DNA of 64,000 bases from positions 1 through 64,000 of the forward strand of contig JAZTXH010000001.1 in assembly GCA_045636325.1 (NCBI GenBank). The letters are read 5' to 3'. The position numbers were made by a program, and so were the translations under genes. Under the pieces are notes generated by a model. That model did not search any database. It saw only the letters and a list, made by a program, of their open reading frames with translations, and had not been told where the DNA came from. The DNA comes from CAKSHP01 sp045636325 (GTDB lineage: Bacteria; Bacillota; Clostridia; UBA1381; UMGS1253). Each line of letters starts with the position of its first letter. Position 1 is the stretch's first letter. This document shows positions 15,030-22,786 of the stretch, one piece after another.

Positions 15030-16037
15030 ATGAAAAATACTTCTTATAATCCCCAAATCGGACTTACAAGAAAAGATGCCCGAAAGGTGTTTTCACATAT
15101 AGGATTTTCACTGTTTTTTTATGATGTGGCGGTGCTTTTGCTTCAAAGTGTGCTTGTGTTTATGGTAATGTGGGGATTCAGGCTTTTCGGATATGACAAT
15201 TCAGCGGCAGAAAAATTTATAGGCTCTAACGAATTTACATGGATTGCAAGTATAATATGTCAGTTTATATTGGGAAGTTTTGTGTGCTTTATACTGATGA
15301 GTTTAAAAAAACCTATGGTTAAATTTGGCGGCGAGAAAAGAAAATTTACATTTAAACAAACGCTGCTTGTTGGTATTGTGTGTATTGCAGTAATGCAATT
15401 TGGCTCAATGGTAAGCACATTTTTATCAGAATGGGTGCATGAATTAAGGGGAAGTCCTCTTGAAAACAGCTTAAGTGACCTTGTTTTTGAATCAAATATT
15501 TATATTATTATTGCAGTGTGTGTTATAATAGGTCCTGTTTTGGAGGAACTGATATACAGAAAATGCATTATTGACAGGCTTCGGCCATTCGGCGAATGGT
15601 TTGCAGTTATCTGCTCGGCTTTGATTTTTGGCCTTGCCCACGGTAATTTTTTGCAGTTGTTTTATTCTTTTGGCATAGGTATAATTTTTGGTATAATTTA
15701 TTTAAAAACCAACAATATAGGTATATGTATAGGTTATCATGTTTTTATGAATTTTATGGGCGGTGTTATGCCTGTGATATTTATGAGAGCCGGTGTCGGT
15801 GAGACAGCAGAAGTGTTTACACCGGCAAATATAGCATTTTTTATGTATATGTTTTTGATGCTTTTAATTACTTTTGCAGGAATTATGATAATTTTTGCTA
15901 CGCATAAAAGCATAAAGCTTTCAAAGTGGAGGGTAGATGGTGTATCTAAAGTTGACACAGTAAAAGCCTTCATATTCAATCCCGGAATGATTCTTCTTCT
16001 GATAATTACAGTGTTCAGCTTTATAACGAGTTTTTAA
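15030..16037 (+). CDS. CPBP-family intramembrane glutamic protease (Abi/CAAX-like)
   Basis: A 335-aa membrane protein with about eight hydrophobic segments. The three CPBP motifs are present: EELIYRKCI (EExxxR), FGLAHGNFLQLFYSFGIG (FxxxH) and HVFMNFMGG (HxxxN). Homologues are Rce1-like proteases. In bacteria they are linked to bacteriocin self-immunity or membrane-protein turnover, and the target here is unknown. The ATG at 15030 has AAGAGGTGAT upstream. The frame opening at 15000 has no ribosome site. It forms a single-gene unit divergent from mnmA. Confidence 0.85.
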   Translation: MKNTSYNPQIGLTRKDARKVFSHIGFSLFFYDVAVLLLQSVLVFMVMWGFRLFGYDNSAAEKFIGSNEFTWIASIICQFILGSFVCFILMSLKKPMVKFGGEKRKFTFKQTLLVGIVCIAVMQFGSMVSTFLSEWVHELRGSPLENSLSDLVFESNIYIIIAVCVIIGPVLEELIYRKCIIDRLRPFGEWFAVICSALIFGLAHGNFLQLFYSFGIGIIFGIIYLKTNNIGICIGYHVFMNFMGGVMPVIFMRAGVGETAEVFTPANIAFFMYMFLMLLITFAGIMIIFATHKSIKLSKWRVDGVSKVDTVKAFIFNPGMILLLIITVFSFITSF

Positions 16038-16137
16038 AAAATAAGGCGTTTTATCAGTAATTTTGACGGTGGAATGATTATTCTGAGTAATTTTTTATAC
16101 AAAAACGCAAAAAAATTAAAAATATGTGCAAAAACAC

Positions 16138-16166
16138 TTGATTTTATTTTAAAAATGTGTTATCCT
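16138..16166 (+). promoter_or_regulatory. sigma-A promoter of rpsB-tsf
   Basis: TTGATT (16138-16143), 17 bp, TATCCT (16161-16166). It leaves a leader of about 150 nt before rpsB. Confidence 0.7.
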
Positions 16167-16194
16167 ATTATGGCGTAAAAAATACACACATTTT

Positions 16195-16310
16195 ATGAGA
16201 AGTTGGGCGGTGCCTTTTTAAGGTTCCCGATTTCGTTGATTAAAATGGAGGTATAATGCAGGCCTTGCATGGTTTTGCCGCCGGCAGGCTAAAAATTATA
16301 ATTTTAACCG
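16195..16310 (+). promoter_or_regulatory. Structured rpsB leader, candidate S2 autoregulation site
   Basis: Several small hairpins can be drawn: TTGGG/TCCCGA around 16203-16230, ATGCA/TGCAT around 16257-16270, TGCCG/CGGCA around 16276-16287, and the AT palindrome AAATTATAATTT just before the ribosome site. A four-codon reading frame (ATG GAG GTA TAA) lies inside. Ribosomal protein operons often carry such leaders. I cannot match it to a specific known family. Confidence 0.4.
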
Positions 16311-16322
16311 GAGGTGCTTATA

Positions 16323-17057
16323 ATGGCAAACGTAATTTCTATGAAACAGCTTTTGGAAGCAGGTGTTCACTTTGGACATCAGACAAGACGCTGGAACCCA
16401 AAAATGGCAGAGTATATCTTTACTGAGAGAAATGGTATTTATATTATCGACCTTCAGAAAACAGTAAAGAAAGTTGAAGAAGCTTATGACTTCATCCGTG
16501 AAGTGGCAGCTAACGGCGACGATGTTTTATTCGTTGGCACAAAGAAACAGGCTCAGGATTCTATTAAAGAAGAAGCTCAGAGAGTTGGAATGTACTTTGT
16601 TAATGCAAGATGGCTTGGCGGTATGCTTACAAACTTCAAGACAATTAAAAAGCGTATTGAAAGATTAGAACAGCTTAACGCTATGCAGGAAAATGGTACA
16701 TTTGACCTTCTTCCCAAAAAGGAAGTAAGCAAACTTTTAGGCGAAATGGAAAAGCTTGAAAAATACCTTGGCGGTATTAAAGATATGAAAAAGCTTCCCG
16801 GCGCACTTTTCGTAGTTGACCCCAGAAAAGAAAAGATTGCTATTGCAGAAGCGAAAAAGCTTGGTATTCCCGTTGTTGCTATTGTTGATACAAACTGTGA
16901 CCCAGAGGAAGTTGATTATGTAATTCCCGGTAATGACGATGCTATACGTGCGGTAAAACTTATTGCAGGTGCTATGGCTAACGCTATTATCGAAGGCAGA
17001 CAGGGCGAGCAGTTGGAAGCTGAAGAAGCAGCATCTGAAGAGGCAGACGCTGAATAA
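16323..17057 (+). CDS. rpsB: 30S ribosomal protein S2
   Basis: A 244-aa S2. The opening VISMKQLLEAGVHFGHQTRRWNPKM, given here by its motif LLEAGVHFGHQ, is diagnostic, as are VGTKKQAQDSI, ARWLGGMLTNF and PGNDDAIRAVKLI. The acidic C-terminal tail (EAEEAASEEADAE) is usual. S2 joins the small subunit late and is needed for mRNA binding. The start at 16323 has GGAGG 11 nt upstream. It is followed by a hairpin terminator (17076-17125) and tsf, the standard rpsB-tsf-pyrH-frr order. Confidence 0.98.
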   Translation: MANVISMKQLLEAGVHFGHQTRRWNPKMAEYIFTERNGIYIIDLQKTVKKVEEAYDFIREVAANGDDVLFVGTKKQAQDSIKEEAQRVGMYFVNARWLGGMLTNFKTIKKRIERLEQLNAMQENGTFDLLPKKEVSKLLGEMEKLEKYLGGIKDMKKLPGALFVVDPRKEKIAIAEAKKLGIPVVAIVDTNCDPEEVDYVIPGNDDAIRAVKLIAGAMANAIIEGRQGEQLEAEEAASEEADAE

Positions 17058-17075
17058 TTTATAAAATACAAAAAA

Positions 17076-17125
17076 TGCGGTCTTTGATGTCTTTTGCGAA
17101 AAGACGCAAAAGACCGCTTATTTTT
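17076..17125 (+). terminator. Terminator or attenuator between rpsB and tsf
   Basis: GCGGTCTTT pairs with AAAGACCGC. A second inner stem GTCTTTT/AAAAGAC closes a short loop, and TTATTTTT follows. It would lower read-through into tsf, giving less EF-Ts than S2. Confidence 0.85.
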
Positions 17126-17182
17126 AAACTTGTAAAATATCAATTGGCTTGTCAAAATACAAATTGAAAGGATGATATATAA

Positions 17183-18064
17183 ATGTTTACAGCTAAAGAT
17201 GTAAAAGATTTAAGAGAAAAGACCGGTTGCGGTATGATGGATTGTAAAAAGGCTTTAACAGAAACAAACGGTGATATGGAAGCAGCTATCGATTTTCTAA
17301 GAGAAAAGGGTCTTGCTGCTGCACAGAAAAAGGCAGGCAGAATTGCAGCTGAAGGTATCGTATCTTCTTATGTATCCGGTGATAACAAAGTAGGTGCTAT
17401 TATAGAAGTTAACTCTGAGACAGACTTCGTTGCAAAGAATGCAGAATTTAAGACATTTGTTGGCGATTTAGCTAAGCTTGTTGCTGAAGAAAATCCCGCT
17501 GATGTTGATGCATTAATGATACTTAAGTATCCTGAAAGCGATTTAACTGTTGAAGAAATGCTTCGAGAAAAGATTCTTACAATCGGCGAGAATATGAAAA
17601 TCAGAAGATTTGCAAGATATGAAGGCACAGTTGTTTGCTATATCCATGGCGAAGGAAGAATCGGTGTTATGGTTAATATTGATGGTGCAGATTTTGATGC
17701 TGCAAAAGACGCTGCTATGCAGATTGCTGCTATTAATCCCCTTTATCTTTCAAAGGATGTTGTTCCTGAGGCTGATGTTGAGAAAGAAAAGCACATCATT
17801 ATTTCGCAGATTAAAGAAGACCCCAAGAATGCTAACAAGCCTGATAACATTATCGAGAAAATGGTTGGCGGTAAGATTGATAAGTTCTTTAAGGAAAACT
17901 GCTTGCTTCAGCAGCCATTCGTTAAGGATGATTCTGTAACAGTTGAAGCTTATCTTTCAGGCAAAGGTGTTAAGCTTAACAACTTTGTTCGTTTTGAAAA
18001 GGGCGAAGGCCTTGAAAAGAAGGAAGACAACTTTGCAGATGAAGTTGCAAGCATGATTAAATAA
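17183..18064 (+). CDS. tsf: Translation elongation factor Ts
   Basis: Guanine-nucleotide exchange factor for EF-Tu (293 aa). The N-terminal UBA-like module reads VKDLREKTGCGMMDCKKAL and FLREKG. The core has VNSETDFVAKN, which contains the TDFV finger that opens EF-Tu, followed by the two core subdomains with AMQIAAINP. Length is normal. The ATG at 17183 has GAAAGGATG upstream. Downstream is not the usual short gap to pyrH but a 400-bp spacer holding a structured repeat unit. Confidence 0.98.
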   Translation: MFTAKDVKDLREKTGCGMMDCKKALTETNGDMEAAIDFLREKGLAAAQKKAGRIAAEGIVSSYVSGDNKVGAIIEVNSETDFVAKNAEFKTFVGDLAKLVAEENPADVDALMILKYPESDLTVEEMLREKILTIGENMKIRRFARYEGTVVCYIHGEGRIGVMVNIDGADFDAAKDAAMQIAAINPLYLSKDVVPEADVEKEKHIIISQIKEDPKNANKPDNIIEKMVGGKIDKFFKENCLLQQPFVKDDSVTVEAYLSGKGVKLNNFVRFEKGEGLEKKEDNFADEVASMIK

Positions 18065-18099
18065 TTTTAGTAAGTTGTGCGGAAATGTTTTGTTTCCTT

Positions 18100-18375
18100 G
18101 GTCGAGAGGGATTCGAATCCATACGGTTTAAAAAGGATAATTTAGCGAAATACTGTGTTAAAATGCTCGTTAATACGAAAAGTATTAACTGCGCTTTTGC
18201 CTTGTATTTCATCAAAATTCTCTCTTTTTAAACTCCTGCGGACTCTAAACGCAGGAAAAAAGTTGTCCTTACGATGCGTAAGGGCGAAGCAAGGCTCGTG
18301 CCTTGCAAGAACGACAAATCGTAAGGGCGAATTTTTAACAAGTATAGAGCGTGTGTGTTCGAATCCCTCTCGACC
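18100..18375 (+). repeat. 276-bp structured unit with 18-bp perfect inverted ends (contains repeat copy B)
   Basis: The left end GGTCGAGAGGGATTCGAA (18100-18117) is the exact reverse complement of the right end at 18358-18375. Inside are a long arm closed by GAAATAC/GTATTTC (18147-18153 / 18204-18210 approximately) and capped by GTTAATAC-GAAAA-GTATTAAC (18169-18189), a TCCTGCG/CGCAGGA hairpin (18234-18254), and repeat copy B. A terminator follows at 18396-18428. The ends contain TTCGAATCC, which looks like a tRNA T loop, but no tRNA can be folded. It could be an untranslated RNA gene or a small non-autonomous mobile element. Confidence 0.65.
18234..18345 (+). repeat. Structured repeat element, copy B
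   Basis: Aligns with copy A at 4855-4959. The middle stem is GTCCTTACGA (18265-18274) with TCGTAAGGGC (18319-18328), 10 bp with one G-T pair. The inner hairpin is GCAAGGC-TCGT-GCCTTGC (18289-18306). The outer pair is TCTAAAC with GTATAGA, with one mismatch. The middle stem differs from copy A at most positions, yet both strands changed together. Confidence 0.7.
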
Positions 18376-18395
18376 GAATTTACCAAAAAATTATT

Positions 18396-18428
18396 AAAAG
18401 GGAACACGGTTTTTGTGTTCCCTTTTTT
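18396..18428 (+). terminator. Intrinsic terminator before pyrH
   Basis: AAAAGGGAACAC pairs with GTGTTCCCTTTT around a GGTTTTT loop, followed by further T. It ends transcription from tsf and/or the structured unit at 18100-18375. Confidence 0.92.
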
Positions 18429-18468
18429 GCAGGATAAATTAAATTGATAAGGGAAGGCGGAGAATAAA

Positions 18469-19176
18469 ATGGGAGCAAAATACAAAAGAGTTTTGCTTAA
18501 ATTAAGCGGTGAGGCACTTGCCGGTGAAAAGAAAACGGGTCTTGATGATACGATGCTTAATAAAATGGCAACAGAGGTTAAAAAGTGCGTAGATATGGGT
18601 GTTGAAGTTGCTATTGTTGTTGGCGGCGGTAATTTCTGGCGCGGCAGAAGCAGCGGCAGTATGGACCGGTCAAGAGCTGACCATATCGGAATGCTTGCTA
18701 CTGTAATGAATGCGTTAGGTGTTGCAGACGCTTTGGAAAATGTCGGGCTTGAGGCTATTGTTCAAAGCAGTATAGCTATGGGCGCTATTGCAGAGGGCTT
18801 TGTTAAAAATAACGCTGTTAAATATTTAAATGAGGGCAAGGTTGTTGTGTTTGGCGGCGGCACGGGAAATCCGTTCTTTTCAACTGATACAACGGCGGCA
18901 CTTCGCGCAGCTGAAATTGGTGCAGACGCAATTTTGTTTGCAAAAAATATTGATGCCGTTTATTCTGATGACCCAAAGACAAACCCTGATGCAATAAAGT
19001 ACGATTTTATAACATACATGGAAATCTTAAATCAGAATTTAAAAGTTATGGATACAACGGCTGCAACCCTTTGTATGGATAACGATATACTTATTCACGT
19101 TTTCGGTCTTGATAATCCTGAAAATATTGTAAAAGCCGCTTGCGGTGAAAAGCTTGGTACAATAATCAGTAAATAA
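18469..19176 (+). CDS. pyrH: UMP kinase
   Basis: A 235-aa amino-acid-kinase-fold enzyme that phosphorylates UMP to UDP in pyrimidine nucleotide synthesis. It opens YKRVLLKLSGEALAGE, with GGGNFWRGR for phosphate binding, DHIGMLATVMN and the ATP-site DAILFAKNIDAVYSDDP. The ATG at 18469 has GGCGGAG upstream. It sits between tsf and frr as in most bacteria. The preceding terminator implies that its promoter lies within 18429-18468 or that it depends on read-through. Confidence 0.97.
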   Translation: MGAKYKRVLLKLSGEALAGEKKTGLDDTMLNKMATEVKKCVDMGVEVAIVVGGGNFWRGRSSGSMDRSRADHIGMLATVMNALGVADALENVGLEAIVQSSIAMGAIAEGFVKNNAVKYLNEGKVVVFGGGTGNPFFSTDTTAALRAAEIGADAILFAKNIDAVYSDDPKTNPDAIKYDFITYMEILNQNLKVMDTTAATLCMDNDILIHVFGLDNPENIVKAACGEKLGTIISK

Positions 19177-19192
19177 ATATAATGAAAAACCC

Positions 19193-19222
19193 AAGAACAC
19201 CTGAATACAATCAGGTGTTCTT
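19193..19222 (+). terminator. Hairpin after pyrH (probable terminator)
   Basis: AAGAACACCTGA (19193-19204) pairs perfectly with TCAGGTGTTCTT (19211-19222). The T run that follows is interrupted (CAGTTTTC), so termination may be partial. Confidence 0.65.
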
Positions 19223-19270
19223 CAGTTTTCATACTAAAATAAAAATTTTTCAAAAAAATTAAAAAAAGTA

Positions 19271-19299
19271 GTGCAAAATTTAAAGATATATGATACAAT
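19271..19299 (+). promoter_or_regulatory. Probable promoter of frr
   Basis: GTGCAA (19271-19276), 17 bp, TACAAT (19294-19299). The -35 hexamer is weak. Confidence 0.5.
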
Positions 19300-19339
19300 A
19301 TAGGTAGTCAAAAATTTTTGAATTCTAAGGAGGATTATT

Positions 19340-19894
19340 ATGGCTGGAAAATATCCTGAAATTTCAGGCAAGATGGACAAAACTTTAAACGTATATGGAG
19401 AAAACTTGAAAACAATTCGTGCAGGAAGAGCTAATCCTGCAATACTTGATAAAATTACTGTGGATTATTATGGCACACCTACACCCATTCCGCAGGTTGG
19501 GTCGGTTTCTGTTCCTGAGCCCAGAACACTTCTTATTCAGCCTTGGGATAAGAGTATTTTAAAGGAAATTGAAAAGGCAATCCAGAAAGCAGAAATCGGT
19601 ATTAATCCTAATAATGATGGCAATGCAGTACGCCTTAATTTCCCGCCACTGACTGAGGAAAGAAGAAAAGATTTGGTTAAAGATTTAAAGAAGCAGGCTG
19701 AAGAGGCTAAGGTTGCTATCCGTTCAATCAGACGTGATGCTATTGATTCCTATAAAACAGCTAAAAAGAACGGCGAAGTTACAGAGGATGACTTAAAGGG
19801 TATTGAAAAAGATATTCAGGCAATCACTGATGAATATATCAAAGAAATTGACGAAATGACAAATAAAAAAGAAAAGGAAATCATGTCTGTATAA
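19340..19894 (+). CDS. frr: Ribosome recycling factor
   Basis: A 184-aa protein that splits post-termination ribosomes with EF-G. Family marks are LKTIRAGRANPAILDKITVDYYG, PQVGSVSVPEPRTL, IQPWDKS, GINPNNDGNAVRLNFPPLTEERR (the PPLTEERR motif) and the C-terminal YKTAKKNGEVTEDD. The three-helix bundle plus beta/alpha/beta domain is complete. The ATG at 19340 follows AAGGAGG. A terminator lies directly behind. Confidence 0.98.
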   Translation: MAGKYPEISGKMDKTLNVYGENLKTIRAGRANPAILDKITVDYYGTPTPIPQVGSVSVPEPRTLLIQPWDKSILKEIEKAIQKAEIGINPNNDGNAVRLNFPPLTEERRKDLVKDLKKQAEEAKVAIRSIRRDAIDSYKTAKKNGEVTEDDLKGIEKDIQAITDEYIKEIDEMTNKKEKEIMSV

Positions 19895-19917
19895 GGCATA
19901 AATGAAACGAGCTTCAG

Positions 19918-19953
19918 TCAGGCGGGGTTTTTAACTAAATCCCGCCTTGTTTT
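19918..19953 (+). terminator. Intrinsic terminator after frr
   Basis: AGGCGGG (from 19920) pairs with CCCGCCT (19941-19947), then TGTTTT. Confidence 0.85.
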
Positions 19954-19998
19954 AAATGTATGATTTGCCTGACGGCTTAAAAAGGGGGGGCATAAAAG

Positions 19999-20742
19999 GT
20001 GAAACTTTTTAAGAGAAAAAGTGTAAAAACACAAATTGATAAAGAGCTTTTGCCAAAGCATGTTGCAATTATTATGGATGGTAACGGCAGATGGGCAAAA
20101 AAACATTCTGTGCCCCGCAAGGTAGGGCATAAGGCAGGGGCAGACGCCTTAAGAAATGTAAGTCGTTTTGCAGGGCGAATGGGAATTGAATATATAACCG
20201 TATATGCTTTTTCAACTGAAAACTGGAAGCGTAGCGAACAAGAGGTTTCAGACTTGATGGCACTTTTAATGCAGTATTTGAAAAATGCCGAAAAAGAACT
20301 TGCAGGTGATGAAGTAAGAATTCGTGTTATAGGTGATAAAACAAAATTTTCACCTGAATTGCAGCAGGAAATGGCAAGGGTTGAAAAAGTAACTGAAAAC
20401 AACAAAGCTTGCACAGTTAATATTGCCCTTAATTACGGTAGTCGTGATGAGATAACAACTGCGGTTAAAAATATTGCACTTAAGGTTAAAGAAGGCAGTC
20501 TTGATATAGACGACATTACTCAGAAAACGATTTCAGATAATCTCTACACCTATTATATGCCTGACCCTGATTTGGTAATAAGAAGCAGCGGAGAAGAGCG
20601 CCTTAGTAACTTTTTAATGTGGCAGGCGGCATACAGTGAGCTTTATTTTACGGACACCTTATGGCCTGATTTTGACGAAAATGAATTTACAAAAGCCATA
20701 GAAGCGTATATAAAAAGAAACAGACGCTTTGGCGGAAGATAG
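19999..20742 (+). CDS. uppS: Isoprenyl transferase (undecaprenyl diphosphate synthase)
   Basis: Condenses eight isopentenyl units onto FPP to give the C55 carrier lipid for peptidoglycan and wall polymers. It is a 247-aa cis-prenyltransferase. The catalytic Asp27 is in IIMDGNGRWA, with GHKAGADALRNV, YAFSTENWKR and the C-terminal RSSGEERLSNFLMWQ and ELYFTDTLWPDF. The start is GTG at 19999, preceded by a run of seven G. The uppS-cdsA-dxr-rseP order is the typical Firmicutes arrangement and links carrier-lipid, phospholipid and isoprenoid synthesis. Confidence 0.97.
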   Translation: MKLFKRKSVKTQIDKELLPKHVAIIMDGNGRWAKKHSVPRKVGHKAGADALRNVSRFAGRMGIEYITVYAFSTENWKRSEQEVSDLMALLMQYLKNAEKELAGDEVRIRVIGDKTKFSPELQQEMARVEKVTENNKACTVNIALNYGSRDEITTAVKNIALKVKEGSLDIDDITQKTISDNLYTYYMPDPDLVIRSSGEERLSNFLMWQAAYSELYFTDTLWPDFDENEFTKAIEAYIKRNRRFGGR

Positions 20743-20766
20743 TGTTTTTTGAAAGGATTTGAATTT

Positions 20767-21597
20767 ATGCTTAAAAATACTCTTATCAGAACTGCATCAG
20801 CAGTTGTGGGAATAGCGGCATTATTTATTGTTATAGGGTTTGAAGCAAAGGCTTTTACGGCAGTGGTTGCATTTCTTACCTTGTTTATGGTGGGTGAGGT
20901 TATGTATGCTTTTGGCGGTGGCATATGGGGCATCATATGCGGTGTTATTTCCGCTGAACTTATAATGACGGGAATTTTTTCAAAAAACTTTGAAGTCTTG
21001 ATGGGACTTGTGTTTTTATGTCCGGTTATATTTACTGCATTTACTGTTATAATGCATAAAAAATTTGATTTTTTGCATATGGCGGCAATGAGCTTTGCTA
21101 CTTTGTATATAACCTTTTCTATGAGTTATGTTTCTGTTGTAAGAAGTATTGAAGGCGTTGGAGTTCACTTGTTGTTTGTTTCATTTATATGTGCATGGGT
21201 AAGTGATACGGGGGCATATTTTTGCGGATGCCTTTTAGGCAAGCACAAGCTTATTCCCCAAATCAGCCCTAAAAAAACAGTTGAAGGTGCCGTTGGCGGA
21301 GTTTTGTGTTCTGCATTGGGCGGCATAATTTTCGGCCTTATTGAAAAATACGCATTTGGAAATGAGCCAAACTATTTATGGCTTTTTATCGTGTGCGGAA
21401 TAGGCTCTGTGGTAGGTCAGTTAGGTGATTTGGCGGCATCTTTGATGAAAAGAAAGTTTAACATAAAGGATTTTAGTAATATTATGCCGGGGCATGGCGG
21501 TCTGACTGACAGGTTCGACAGTGTTATGCTAACTGCACCTTATACATACTATATGATTATGCTTGTGGCAGCTGTATCAGCACCGCTTCTTAAGTAG
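20767..21597 (+). CDS. cdsA: Phosphatidate cytidylyltransferase
   Basis: Makes CDP-diacylglycerol from phosphatidate and CTP. It is a 276-aa membrane enzyme with about seven or eight hydrophobic helices. The signature in the C-terminal third reads SPKKTVEGAVGG, LGDLAASLMKRKF and IKDFSNIMPGHGGLTDRFDS. SDTGAYFCGCLLGKHKLIPQ precedes it, given here as the metal-site motif SDTGAYF. The start is the ATG at 20767 with GAAAGGA 11 nt upstream. The frame beginning at 20749 lacks a ribosome site. Confidence 0.95.
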   Translation: MLKNTLIRTASAVVGIAALFIVIGFEAKAFTAVVAFLTLFMVGEVMYAFGGGIWGIICGVISAELIMTGIFSKNFEVLMGLVFLCPVIFTAFTVIMHKKFDFLHMAAMSFATLYITFSMSYVSVVRSIEGVGVHLLFVSFICAWVSDTGAYFCGCLLGKHKLIPQISPKKTVEGAVGGVLCSALGGIIFGLIEKYAFGNEPNYLWLFIVCGIGSVVGQLGDLAASLMKRKFNIKDFSNIMPGHGGLTDRFDSVMLTAPYTYYMIMLVAAVSAPLLK

Positions 21598-21620
21598 CAT
21601 AGGGAAAGGTAGTATACGAT

Positions 21621-22772
21621 ATGAAAAATATTAGTGTTTTAGGCTCAACGGGTTCAATCGGAACCCAGACTTTGGATATTGCAGAAAAAAGCCCCGATAT
21701 AAATGTATTGGGGCTTTCGACACATACAAACTGGAAACTTTTAGAGGCGCAGGCACGAAAGTTTATGCCCAAAGCGGTATGCGCTGTTGATGAGCAGGCT
21801 GCAAAAGAGCTTAAATGTGCTTTAGCTGATACCGATATAAAGGTTTTGGCAGGAAAAGCTGCGCTTATAGACATTGCATGTATACCCGAGACAGAAACTG
21901 TTGTTACTGCGGTTATGGGTATTGCAGGACTTGCACCAACTGAGGTGGCAATTAAAAACAAAAAAACAATTGCCCTTGCAAATAAGGAAACACTTGTTGC
22001 GGCAGGGGAATTTATAATGAAGCTTGCAAATGAAAATAATGTAAAAATTCTTCCTGTAGACAGTGAACACAGTGCAGTTTTTCAATCTCTTGCGGGGCTT
22101 AATAAAAAAGAGCAGCTAAAAAGCATTATACTTACCGCATCGGGAGGCCCGTTCAGAGGAAAAACGCGTTCTGAGCTTGAAAATGTAACAGTGGCGCAGG
22201 CGCTTAAGCATCCTAACTGGAGTATGGGCAAAAAAATTACCATAGACTCTGCTACGCTTGTTAATAAAGGGCTTGAAGTTATTGAGGCAAAGTGGCTTTT
22301 TGGTGTAGAGGAAAAGGATATTGAAGTTATCGTGCATCCTCAAAGTATAATTCATTCTATGGTGCGCTTTGTTGACGGAGCGGTGATTGCACAGCTGGGC
22401 CTTCCTGATATGAGAATTCCTATTGCATATGCAATTATGTATCCTGATCGTGAAGATTTCGTATACGAGCAGCTTGATTTTTCAAAGTACAGTGAGCTTA
22501 CGTTTTTCGAGCCTGATATTGACACATTCAAAGCTCTTAAACTTGCAAGAAGAGCTTTAAATGATGGTGGTATGATGAGTGCAGTGTTTAACGGGGCAGA
22601 CGAAATTGCAGTTGATTTGTTTTTGAAAGAAAAGATAGGATTTTTAGATATTGCAGACGTTATAGAGGATGCAATGAACGCATATAATAACAAAAGCGCA
22701 ACGTGTCTTGAGGATGTTTTTGAGGCTGACCTTTGGGCACGCAGTTATGTTAAGGAAGTATTTAAAATTTAA
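21621..22772 (+). CDS. dxr: 1-deoxy-D-xylulose 5-phosphate reductoisomerase
   Basis: Second enzyme of the MEP isoprenoid pathway, NADPH-dependent. It is 383 aa, with NADPH-binding GSTGSIGTQTLDI at residues 7-19, the metal/substrate residues in DSEHSAVFQ, ASGGPFRG, HPNWSMGKKITIDSATL and the closing region SYVKEVFKI. The MEP enzyme IspG lies two genes downstream. The ATG at 21621 has GGGAAAGG upstream. Confidence 0.97.
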   Translation: MKNISVLGSTGSIGTQTLDIAEKSPDINVLGLSTHTNWKLLEAQARKFMPKAVCAVDEQAAKELKCALADTDIKVLAGKAALIDIACIPETETVVTAVMGIAGLAPTEVAIKNKKTIALANKETLVAAGEFIMKLANENNVKILPVDSEHSAVFQSLAGLNKKEQLKSIILTASGGPFRGKTRSELENVTVAQALKHPNWSMGKKITIDSATLVNKGLEVIEAKWLFGVEEKDIEVIVHPQSIIHSMVRFVDGAVIAQLGLPDMRIPIAYAIMYPDREDFVYEQLDFSKYSELTFFEPDIDTFKALKLARRALNDGGMMSAVFNGADEIAVDLFLKEKIGFLDIADVIEDAMNAYNNKSATCLEDVFEADLWARSYVKEVFKI

Positions 22773-22786
22773 TTTGAGGTGTATGT

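Noticed and set aside
18100..18375. tRNA or tmRNA gene suggested by TTCGAATCC motifs at both ends
   Set aside because: No acceptor stem, D arm or anticodon arm can be built. The motifs are halves of an 18-bp inverted repeat, and there is no tmRNA tag frame.
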